A stretch of DNA of 5,158 nt from Caldilineaceae bacterium (GTDB lineage Bacteria; Chloroflexota; Anaerolineae; Caldilineales; Caldilineaceae). Shown in pieces: positions 1 to 5,158 of the stretch. The notes below the pieces were generated by a model that was given only the letters and a program-made list of their open reading frames with translations, did not search any database and had not been told where the DNA came from. Every line of letters starts with the position of its first letter. Position 1 is the stretch's first letter. The position numbers and the translations under genes are program-made. The stretch is taken from contig JAPKMV010000313.1 in the NCBI GenBank assembly GCA_026645635.1, forward strand, positions 1 to 5,158, given 5' to 3'.

Positions 1-1991
1 CCGACGAGCAGCACATAGGTGGGTGCGGGCGGCTGCCAGTGTGCCAGGGTGTAGCGGAGAAATGCGCGCAGGGCAAAGGGATCCGTCTGCCCGCCGCCAA
101 ATTCGTCATAAACTGCCTGGAGATCGACCAGTTGAATACGCAGACCCTGAGCGCGGCGATGCGCCAGCAAGGGCGCCAACGCTGCGTGAAAGGCTTCCGG
201 CGCGATCAGCAGGTAATCGGCCTGGTTGTCGACCGCTTGCAGGGTGAAGGGCCGTGCGCGGGCGACAGCCGCGGGGGTGGCCAGCGCCGCGGGGCTGATC
301 GCGGCATAGGTAGACGGCCCCAGCGCGCCAAAGGACAGCGTGCATGGACAGGGCGCGCCGCTCACGGCCGCGCCGCCGATCATGCGCGGCTCCACCGGTT
401 CGCTGATATCGAACACCAGCACATCCGGCGTGGTGAAGTTGCCGATCGTGTACACCTGGGAACCAGCCCCGCCGGTGAAAGTGACGCGGTCGGCGACCGC
501 AACGAGGGGCTGCGGCGTGGTCGTCGTAAAGCCGTCGAAGTATTGATAATCGCCGGCGCCACCCGCCGCGCTGACGGTGAGCCGATTGGCGCCGGCTGCG
601 AGCAGCGCCGGGTCGAGCGCCAGTTCGAAGCGCTGGGCAACCCGCCCGCTCCAGGCGAGATCTGCGACCGGCTGCCCGTTGAGATCGACCAGAGTGCGAT
701 GCGCGCCGTCGTAGCCTGCCACGTCCAGGGTGAGGTGGGCAGGGCCGGGGGCCAGCGCCGGCACGGTGAAGGTGTAGGTGCGGCTCGCGCCCGTCGCATT
801 GGACAAAATGTCCCAGTACCAGTGGTGGGCGTCTTCCGCCAGCGGGATGTAGCTGTAATAGAGCCGGTTGGTCTCGTGCCGGGCGGTGTGGCCGTAGGCG
901 GTGATCGGCGCGCCGGTGTCCGTGGCCGGCTGCACGGCCATGCGCAGTCCCGTCTCGCCGCCGTAGGTGAGCCAGTAGACGGCCTGGTCGGTGTAGGGCG
1001 TGGCGACCGCCTCGGCATAGAAGAGCGGCGACCCGGCCGCGCCGCATTCGCCCTCGCCCAGATCGGCCAGCAGGAGCGCCACTTCGGTCTCGCCCGGCCC
1101 GTCGCGAAAGAGCCGGAGCGCGGCCGGGTCAAGGGTTGCCAGGTCGACGCCGGCAGCGGTGAGCGCAGCGCAGGGAATGCGGTGCAGCCCCGCCTGCCCG
1201 GTCGTGATACGCAGCCAGGTGCCAGCCGGCGCCGCGCTACGCGGTGCGCTCTCTGCGTTGGGAGCACGGCGCCAGGTGCGCGCCGCTGCGTAATTGGCCA
1301 GATGCGCAGCAAGCAGCGGCTCGAATGCGCCTTCATCCACCTCCCCGATCGCAGCGCGTGTGGCGCCGCTGAAACGCACCTCAATGCGCAGGCTGCGGTG
1401 CAGCACCAGCCGGCGCTGCACCGCAGAGTCCACCTGCACCGGATTGACGCGCACGCGCACGACCGTCTGGCTGCGCCACTGCACCGGTGGGGAGAGTTCG
1501 ACCACCTGCGCCGGCGCCAGCCCAGCAGCAGTGACTACGCCGGGCATAAAGTTCGCGGCAGGGGGCGGCAGTGGATCCAGCGGATCGACGGCAGTGGCGG
1601 GCAGCGGGACAGCAGCCACCGGCGCCGGCAGATCGAACCACACGGCATTGTCTTCCAGCACGGCAGCCGTGGCGGTCGCGCCGGGCGGGATCGCCAGCAG
1701 CAGCGACGCCGCCGGCAGATCCGGCTGTCCGGGTGTGGGCAGCGTGGTCAGCCCAGCCAGCCGCGGCTCGACGACGGGCGCGCCGTTCTCAGTGGCCGGC
1801 TCCAAGGTCAACGGCGGCGCCTGCCAGACAAGGACTACGCGCGTTGCGTCGGCGTGTTCTACGAACAGCGGTGGCGTCATTGCCTGGCCGGCGCGGGGTG
1901 GCGTCAGCGCCAGCAGCACGCTCACCAACAGGAGGCAGCGGCCCAAATGCTGCCGGGGAGTGTCACGCTTGGTTCTGTGAAATTGGCGCAT
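1..1991 (-). CDS. Secreted family C25 (gingipain/PorU-like) cysteine peptidase, N-terminal 663 aa
   Basis: One open frame runs from ATG 1991 through the left edge with no stop; I checked each codon. Residues 1-37 are a signal peptide (basic MRQFHRTKR, core CLLLVSVLLAL, site AGQA). Residues 88-105 (GQPDLPAASLLLAIPPGA) and 172-211 (QWRSQTVVRVRVNPV) resemble the C25 propeptide or PorU N-terminal strands. Residues 257-273 (GTWLRITTGQAGLHRIP) and 333-345 (YTDQAVYWLTYGG) are hallmarks of PorU-like proteins. Residues about 385-500 (HHWYW, GYDGAHRT, VDLNG) form a beta-sandwich. The C25 catalytic domain begins near 592 (DYLLIAPEAF), with VYDEFGGGQTDPFALRAFLR at 627-646 and PAPTYVLLVG at the edge. The catalytic His and Cys are beyond the window, so activity cannot be confirmed. 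Family members are extracellular endopeptidases or, as PorU, sortases of type IX secretion. It follows the secreted protein by 166 bp in the same direction and may process exported products of this locus (inference). Confidence 0.93.
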   Translation of the reverse strand, partial: MRQFHRTKRDTPRQHLGRCLLLVSVLLALTPPRAGQAMTPPLFVEHADATRVVLVWQAPPLTLEPATENGAPVVEPRLAGLTTLPTPGQPDLPAASLLLAIPPGATATAAVLEDNAVWFDLPAPVAAVPLPATAVDPLDPLPPPAANFMPGVVTAAGLAPAQVVELSPPVQWRSQTVVRVRVNPVQVDSAVQRRLVLHRSLRIEVRFSGATRAAIGEVDEGAFEPLLAAHLANYAAARTWRRAPNAESAPRSAAPAGTWLRITTGQAGLHRIPCAALTAAGVDLATLDPAALRLFRDGPGETEVALLLADLGEGECGAAGSPLFYAEAVATPYTDQAVYWLTYGGETGLRMAVQPATDTGAPITAYGHTARHETNRLYYSYIPLAEDAHHWYWDILSNATGASRTYTFTVPALAPGPAHLTLDVAGYDGAHRTLVDLNGQPVADLAWSGRVAQRFELALDPALLAAGANRLTVSAAGGAGDYQYFDGFTTTTPQPLVAVADRVTFTGGAGSQVYTIGNFTTPDVLVFDISEPVEPRMIGGAAVSGAPCPCTLSFGALGPSTYAAISPAALATPAAVARARPFTLQAVDNQADYLLIAPEAFHAALAPLLAHRRAQGLRIQLVDLQAVYDEFGGGQTDPFALRAFLRYTLAHWQPPAPTYVLLV
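1881..1991 (-). other. Signal peptide coding segment of the C25 peptidase
   Basis: The first 37 codons encode an Arg/Lys-rich start (about 18 residues with RTKR), an 11-residue hydrophobic core and an A-G-Q-A cleavage site before MTPPLF. This is a Sec-type signal with a long n-region; no twin-arginine motif is present. Confidence 0.75.
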
Positions 1992-2000
1992 TGAGTCTCG

Positions 2001-2005
2001 CCTCC
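2001..2005 (-). promoter_or_regulatory. Ribosome binding site of the C25 peptidase gene
   Basis: Minus strand reads GGAGG, nine bases (CGAGACTCA), then ATG at 1989-1991. It supports this start, which directly precedes a signal peptide. The site lies just downstream of the heptamer hairpin, leaving about a dozen bases between the end of the repeat array and the Shine-Dalgarno. Confidence 0.8.
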
Positions 2006-2013
2006 GGTTTGTA

Positions 2014-2086
2014 GTGCGTGCTGCGTGCTACATGTTGCGTGTTGCGTGCTGCGTGGTACGCAACACGCAGCACGCAACACGAACAT
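2014..2086. repeat. Heptamer tandem array folding into a long perfect inverted repeat
   Basis: From 2014 the plus strand divides into consecutive heptamers: five of form NTGCGTG plus one variant (CTACATG) up to 2055, then the pattern switches to the reverse complement, with units in the CACGCA register up to 2083. The switch creates a perfect 17-bp inverted repeat, 2039-2055 against 2064-2080, with an 8-base loop GTACGCAA. It extends by C2038-G2081 and, past one unpaired G at 2037, by five more pairs (2032-2036 with 2082-2086). There is no T-run after it in either direction, so it is not a standard intrinsic terminator. It lies between the secreted-protein gene and the C25 gene and would form a strong hairpin in a read-through transcript. 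Similar TTGCGTG-type repeats are, from memory, common between genes in some Chloroflexota. Confidence 0.85.
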
Positions 2087-2128
2087 CATCGGCCTATCCT
2101 TCGAGCGTGCATGGGGTGGGACTTGTCG

Positions 2129-2155
2129 CCCTCTCCCCCACTCGCCCCCTCACCC
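2129..2155 (-). other. Putative G-quadruplex motif after a stop codon
   Basis: On the minus strand (the transcript strand) four G-runs follow one another as G3-N3-G5-N5-G5-N3-G3 (loops TGA, CGAGT, AGA), meeting the usual four-run, loops of 1-7 rule. The first G-run begins two bases after the TGA of the secreted-protein gene (2158-2160). The flanks carry a direct repeat CTTGTC (plus strand 2122-2127 and 2162-2167). The motif is read directly; folding and any effect on transcription or on the downstream C25 gene are inference. It may simply be part of a dispersed C-rich repeat. Confidence 0.6.
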
Positions 2156-2157
2156 TC

Positions 2158-4131
2158 TCATCTTGTCAGGGTGATGACGGGCAGATAGACCGGTGCGGAC
2201 TGCGTTGGCGCCGGGCCAAGCCAGGTAGACTCACCCTGAAGATGCACCAGTTCCAGCCAGTAAAAGCCAGGAGCGGCGCCGGCAGCGCGATCCACCCAGG
2301 TGTAGGCGCCGCCGGCAACCTGGCCCGCATGTTGGGCAGGAATCATCTGGTCGGTGAGACGCGCACGTGGGCCATCGCGGCTGTCGCTGCGGTGCAGGTG
2401 AAAGCCCATCAGCGCCGCTTCGCTGGCCGTGCTCCAGGTGAGCAGTGTCTCGCTCCCGTTGCGCTGGGCAGTAAAGGCGCTGACATCCACCGCAGTGGAA
2501 TCGCCATTGGCGGCCAGCGCCCAGTCGGAAAACGCCGTGACATCGTTCTTGGTCAGCGAGTCGACGTCCCAGGACGAAGGCGCCTGCGCGAGCCAACGCA
2601 CGCCGTCGTAGCGCCAGAGGACAAGATCGTTGGCGTCGTTGCCGTTGAGTTCGTCGCTGCGATAGCGCAGGCGCAGCGTCGCGACGCCGGCAAAACCGGG
2701 TGCGGCCACGCTGTACTGACGCAGCACGGCGCCGGTGAAGGGAGCGCTGCCCCGCGCCAGGGTGACGGTCAGCGCACTGGGCGGCGTGCTGCCGGTGTTG
2801 ACGCCAGCGTTTACCAGGGGGTGGCCAAAGCAGTAGACGCTGCCGGCGACGACGGTGGTCCGTCGCACCGCGCCCAGCGCATCGCCGATACCGCTGCAAG
2901 TTGCAGCGGCGCCCAGGTCGAGGGTAAAGGCGCCGATCGTCAGATCGCCCGCGGCAAGGTCGAGCAAGGTGTTGACCGCCAAGTCAGCGTTCAAGGTGAC
3001 GCCCGCAGCGTTGTTGATCGCCAGCCCGGCAATGGCCGCAGGGAGTTCGGGACCGGCCGTCTGGGCCGCCGTGCCCGCATATTCGAGGGTTGCGGCTGCG
3101 CCATAGGTGAGCGTATTGCCGCCCAGGTTCAGGCTGCTGGCGCCCCCGCGCACCAGGCGCGTGTTCACGGTTGTGTTGGCGGGCAGCGTCTTTGTCCCAG
3201 TGTTGGTGAGCACGAGGGTGCCGTAGACCGTCGGCGCGGCGCCGCCACCCATGCCCTGCAGGAGCGTCTGGCTGGCGCCCGCATACTCGACAACGCCGTT
3301 GAGCGTGATCGTGGTCATGCCAATATGCGGAGTGGCGCCCTTGAGGATCAGCCGGCCATTCAGGGTGAATGCGCCAGCCGCGCCGTTGGACAAAGTAGTA
3401 GTACGGCTCATAATCGGTGCGCTGCTTGCGCTCGAACTGCTGACAAGTGTGGCGTCTGCCCCCACCGTGACGTCACCTGTGCCAGCAGCGCCGAGATCCG
3501 CCGCGAGACGGAAGCCGTTTGTGTCCAGTGTCCCGGAGACCAGCGACCAGACGCCCGCTTTCATGCCTGTGCTCATCACGATGGTGGCGTCTACATCGGC
3601 AGCAATCTCGAACGTCGCGATGTTTGTGGGAGAAGTTCCGGGGATTCCCCACTCACCGGCGTTGGTGAGGTTGCGGGACGCACCGACGACGCGCAGGCGG
3701 CCCGGGCCGCCGATGTTGATGGTCAGTGCAGTGGCATGAACGGTGGTCGTGGAGCTGCCCGGTGTCGTGCCGACGGGTGCAAAGTAGCAACTCAGCGCGC
3801 CATGCAATGACAGCGTGTAATCGCCCAGGGCAACGATGCCCTCGCCGCCGGTGGAGGCGTTCGTCGTACCGGTGCTGATGTGAAGATCGTTCACTGCCTC
3901 GTCTTGCGTCAACGTGACGGTGTGGCCGGCCTGAATATAAGCGTTATCATCCGCGCCGGGCGCACCGCCGCCGCAGTTCTCCCAGGTGGCGGGGGCGTTC
4001 CAGTTGCCGCTGAGCAGCGTGCGGCAGTCAAGGCCAGCTTGCGGCGATGCGGCAACGCGCTGGGTCATCAGCCCCACGCTGAGCAGCAGGCAACAGACAA
4101 CGACAGGGATCGAGCAAATGCGAGGGTGCAT
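2158..4131 (-). CDS. Secreted beta-rich repeat protein with fibronectin-like C-terminal module
   Basis: 657 residues. Signal peptide at 1-28: Arg4, hydrophobic core IPVVVCCLLLSVG, likely cleavage after RVAA. Residues 36-75 form a G8-like opening: GNWNAPATW, then APGADDNAYIQAGHTVTL, with Cys36 and Cys53 able to form a disulfide. Residues 80-410 are low-complexity Ala/Gly/Thr-rich beta strands, as in beta-helix or passenger-type surface proteins, with two tandem units at 281-348 and 349-411. Residues 420-545 contain RQYSVAAPG and LRLRYRSDELNG, then a tryptophan-rich stretch ending FSDWALA. Residues 548-640 look like a fibronectin-type module (LLTWSTASEAALMGFHLHRS, YTWVD, FYWLEL). The protein ends APVYLPVITLTR; I associate such Tyr/Phe-Leu-Pro endings with secreted Chloroflexota proteins, from memory. 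No catalytic motif was seen. It starts 22 bp after the peptide gene with AAAGGAG as ribosome site, so it is probably co-transcribed. The likely role is an extracellular or surface structural or adhesive protein; substrate and partner are unknown. Confidence 0.9.
   Translation of the reverse strand: MHPRICSIPVVVCCLLLSVGLMTQRVAASPQAGLDCRTLLSGNWNAPATWENCGGGAPGADDNAYIQAGHTVTLTQDEAVNDLHISTGTTNASTGGEGIVALGDYTLSLHGALSCYFAPVGTTPGSSTTTVHATALTINIGGPGRLRVVGASRNLTNAGEWGIPGTSPTNIATFEIAADVDATIVMSTGMKAGVWSLVSGTLDTNGFRLAADLGAAGTGDVTVGADATLVSSSSASSAPIMSRTTTLSNGAAGAFTLNGRLILKGATPHIGMTTITLNGVVEYAGASQTLLQGMGGGAAPTVYGTLVLTNTGTKTLPANTTVNTRLVRGGASSLNLGGNTLTYGAAATLEYAGTAAQTAGPELPAAIAGLAINNAAGVTLNADLAVNTLLDLAAGDLTIGAFTLDLGAAATCSGIGDALGAVRRTTVVAGSVYCFGHPLVNAGVNTGSTPPSALTVTLARGSAPFTGAVLRQYSVAAPGFAGVATLRLRYRSDELNGNDANDLVLWRYDGVRWLAQAPSSWDVDSLTKNDVTAFSDWALAANGDSTAVDVSAFTAQRNGSETLLTWSTASEAALMGFHLHRSDSRDGPRARLTDQMIPAQHAGQVAGGAYTWVDRAAGAAPGFYWLELVHLQGESTWLGPAPTQSAPVYLPVITLTR
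2899..3291 (-). repeat. Two tandem protein repeats inside the secreted protein
   Basis: Residues 281-348 and 349-411 align with each other. Each unit opens with [VL]EYAG followed by QT, then has G-x-L-x-[LI]-x-N with a later VNT-x-L, and closes with a strand containing G-x-x-TL and GAAAT. The units are about 68 and 63 residues, diverged in sequence, and separated by no linker. They look like beta-solenoid or beta-sandwich strands of a surface protein. Confidence 0.7.
4048..4131 (-). other. Signal peptide coding segment of the 657-aa protein
   Basis: The first 28 codons encode a short basic start (Arg4), a 13-residue hydrophobic core and a V-A-A cleavage site before SPQAG. This is a Sec-type signal peptide. 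No lipobox is present: the Cys residues at 13-14 lie inside the core, not at a cleavage site. Confidence 0.8.
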
Positions 4132-4136
4132 GGCTA

Positions 4137-4143
4137 CTCCTTT
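4137..4143 (-). promoter_or_regulatory. Ribosome binding site of the 657-aa secreted protein
   Basis: Minus strand reads AAAGGAG, then TAGCC, then ATG: a near-consensus Shine-Dalgarno at five-base spacing. It sits in the 22 bp left after the peptide stop codon, supports the chosen start, and leaves no room for a terminator between the two genes. Confidence 0.85.
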
Positions 4144-4153
4144 GCAGCTATGG

Positions 4154-4345
4154 TCAACTGTTGATCGGCCCTTGACAGACCGGGAATTCCTTGCCGTTCA
4201 TGGCCACGTCGCAGAAGGCCGCCGTGGTTTCCAGCGGCATGCGCAGTTCGATGGCCGGTGGCTCATAGCCGGGCGGCGCATCGGTCGCCTCCGGGCCAGT
4301 GCCGGCAGCGCCGTACTCGTCTAACGTCTTCAGGGTTTCAGACAT
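4154..4345 (-). CDS. Putative RiPP precursor peptide, 63 aa, two cysteines
   Basis: An ATG at 4343-4345 with GGAGG five bases upstream opens a 63-codon gene ending in TGA, placed 20 bp after the SPASM enzyme gene. The N-terminal part (residues 1-26) is polar and acidic (MSETLKTLDEYG...), like a leader. A motif YEPPAIEL at 27-34 follows, then PLETTAAFC, and a C-terminal part with Cys45 and Cys57 (11 residues between them) ending CQGPINS. There is no signal peptide or membrane segment. Size, position beside a maturase, acidic leader and Cys-bearing C-terminus fit a precursor of a radical-SAM-modified peptide, such as a sactipeptide or ranthipeptide with Cys thioethers. The Y-x-P-x-[IL] motif also resembles the recognition motif of lasso-peptide leaders, but no lasso cyclase is visible. 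I do not recognise a named family. It could instead be an unmodified small protein or a disulfide-bonded peptide. That it is a real gene is well supported; the RiPP role is inference. Confidence 0.82.
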   Translation of the reverse strand: MSETLKTLDEYGAAGTGPEATDAPPGYEPPAIELRMPLETTAAFCDVAMNGKEFPVCQGPINS

Positions 4346-4350
4346 ATCAA

Positions 4351-4355
4351 CCTCC
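4351..4355 (-). promoter_or_regulatory. Ribosome binding site of the 63-aa peptide gene
   Basis: Minus strand reads GGAGG, then TTGAT, then ATG. This strong Shine-Dalgarno with five-base spacing lies in the 20 bp between the SPASM stop codon and the peptide start, and it fixes the start of a gene that would otherwise be overlooked inside a longer open frame running from 4876. Confidence 0.85.
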
Positions 4356-4365
4356 AGGGAATGTC

Positions 4366-5158
4366 TCAGGGCATGGGCAACAGCGGGATCAGCACAGCTT
4401 GTGGCGCCGCGCTGACCGGTGGTGACACGGGAAGCGGGGCAACCTCCGCCAGCACCGCCGCCAGATAGGGCGTCAGCGGCAGAGAAGCCGGCGCAACGCC
4501 CTGCTCCAGCAGCGCCTGGCGCTTCGCCAACGTCTGCACGCAGTTGGCCGTCGCCGGCTGGCGCAGATCGCCGTGCTCCAGGCCGGCCAGACCGTGGCAG
4601 CGGGCGCAGAGGTCGCGCAGCGTGCAGGTGTTGCACACGGGCAGTGCATCGATGGTGAGGCTGCGCACTTCGCTCCACACCGCCGCCTGTTCCCAGATGG
4701 TGCGCAGGGGAGCGGTGCGGATGTTGCCTGCGCTGCGTCGCGTCTCCAGGCAGGGGTAGACGCTGCCGTGTGGGTCGATTGCGACTGCGCTGACGCCGAT
4801 GTTGCAGGTGCGGCAGCCCGGCGCCAGTGCCCGTGCGCCGCTGTGGGCCGGCGTCAGCGTCTGCCGGTAGAACCAAAGCAGGTCGGCATAGGTGAGCCGG
4901 TGGCGCAGCGGCGCGGGGTCGCCGCTCAGCTTCGGGATCAGCGTCAGGTCGAAGCGGAAGCGCGCGCCCAGGTCGGTGGCCAGTTGCTTGATTTGCCAGA
5001 ATTGGCGGATATTTTCGTGCATGAGGGGAACCTTGAGCACGGTGCGCACCCTGCGTTCGGCCAGCAAACCTAGCGCCGCGGTGGTGCGGGCAAAGGAGCC
5101 GGGGCGGCGTGTGATGGCGTCGTGGGTTGGGGCGTCGGCGCCGTAGATGCTGATTTCG
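4366..5158 (-). CDS. Radical SAM/SPASM domain protein, probable peptide maturase (5' end missing)
   Basis: C-terminal 263 residues of a radical SAM enzyme; the reading frame is open through the right edge, so the start and the CxxxCxxC [4Fe-4S]/SAM cluster motif lie outside. The fragment opens with ISIYGAD, T-H-D-A-I-T-R, PGSF, typical of the barrel of peptide-modifying SPASM enzymes, then LKVPLMHEN. The SPASM auxiliary-cluster domain is clear: Cys118, HGSVYPC (C-X12-G-X4-C), then GNI and IW, then C-X2-C-X5-C-X2-C (VCNTC...LCARC) followed by HGLAG, HGD and a last Cys in ATANC. Known SPASM proteins (PqqE, MftC, AlbA, anSME) bind two auxiliary Fe-S clusters and mostly modify peptides or proteins. 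The spacing CX2C at the last pair is one shorter than the usual CX3C, and one extra Cys (CRTC) precedes the motif. The last 44 residues are an unusual Pro-rich tail. The small peptide gene starts 20 bp downstream, making it the probable substrate. Exact reaction (thioether, C-C, epimerisation or other) cannot be told. Confidence 0.93.
   Translation of the reverse strand, partial: EISIYGADAPTHDAITRRPGSFARTTAALGLLAERRVRTVLKVPLMHENIRQFWQIKQLATDLGARFRFDLTLIPKLSGDPAPLRHRLTYADLLWFYRQTLTPAHSGARALAPGCRTCNIGVSAVAIDPHGSVYPCLETRRSAGNIRTAPLRTIWEQAAVWSEVRSLTIDALPVCNTCTLRDLCARCHGLAGLEHGDLRQPATANCVQTLAKRQALLEQGVAPASLPLTPYLAAVLAEVAPLPVSPPVSAAPQAVLIPLLPMP

Noticed and set aside
106..1384. Minus-strand open frames at 106-1047 and 380-1384
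   Set aside because: They overlap the C25 gene in other frames and encode Arg/Pro/Ala-rich low-complexity translations. The frame open from 1991 to the edge has clear family motifs.
39..1994. 651-codon plus-strand open frame opposite the C25 gene
   Set aside because: It is codon-aligned with the real minus-strand gene. It stays open only because that GC-rich gene avoids TTA, CTA and TCA codons. Its translation is Arg/Gly-rich with no recognisable domain, while the minus strand gives a signal peptide and C25 motifs.
2014..2083. CRISPR array
   Set aside because: The repeats are 7 bases in direct contact with no spacers, and no cas gene is near.
2031..2086. Intrinsic (rho-independent) terminator
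   Set aside because: The hairpin is strong, but no run of T follows it on either strand, so it is reported as a repeat only.
1992..2157. Separate promoter for the C25 gene
   Set aside because: I looked on the minus strand for -35/-10-like pairs; none was convincing among the G-rich and heptamer sequences. An internal promoter remains possible.
2014..3810. 598-codon plus-strand open frame opposite the secreted protein
   Set aside because: Same mirror effect, in the antisense codon register; it also runs through the heptamer hairpin. No domain or ribosome site supports it.
4154..4345. Lasso peptide precursor
   Set aside because: The YEPPAI motif resembles lasso leader motifs, but no B or C processing genes are present and the neighbouring enzyme is a SPASM radical SAM protein.
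4154..4876. 240-codon minus-strand open frame that includes the small peptide at its end
   Set aside because: Its upstream part is an out-of-frame shadow of the SPASM domain. The ATG at 4345 with GGAGG marks the true start, giving the 63-residue peptide.

Overview
The window carries four tandem genes, all on the minus strand, so transcription reads from the right edge to the left. In order they are: the C-terminal part of a radical SAM/SPASM protein (4366-5158, start off the right edge), a 63-residue cysteine-containing peptide (4154-4345), a 657-residue secreted repeat-rich protein (2158-4131), and the first 663 residues of a secreted family C25 (gingipain/PorU-like) cysteine peptidase (1-1991, end off the left edge). 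No RNA gene, transposase, IS end or CRISPR array was seen. Long plus-strand open frames are codon-aligned mirror images of the real genes.

High GC, large secreted proteins with a C25 peptidase architecture, a fibronectin-like 'TasE..GF..hRs' C-terminal module, and a final Tyr-Leu-Pro tail suggest a Chloroflexota bacterium (for example an Anaerolineae/Caldilineae/Ardenticatenia-type lineage). This placement rests on resemblance recalled from memory, not on a search, and is moderately confident.

Layout. The first three genes are very close together: 20 bp between the SPASM gene and the peptide, and 22 bp between the peptide and the secreted protein. Both internal starts have strong Shine-Dalgarno sequences, and no terminator separates them. 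The secreted protein and the C25 gene are separated by 166 bp. That gap holds a G-quadruplex-type G-run array just after the stop codon, a striking heptamer-built perfect inverted repeat, and the C25 ribosome binding site.

Working model (inference). The SPASM enzyme modifies the 63-residue peptide, a candidate ribosomally made and post-translationally modified peptide (RiPP) with two cysteines in its C-terminal part. The two downstream genes encode exported proteins: a cell-surface or extracellular beta-rich protein and a protease. The maturase-peptide pair is the most interesting item; its apparent operon with a surface protein and a C25 peptidase is the part I cannot match to a described system.
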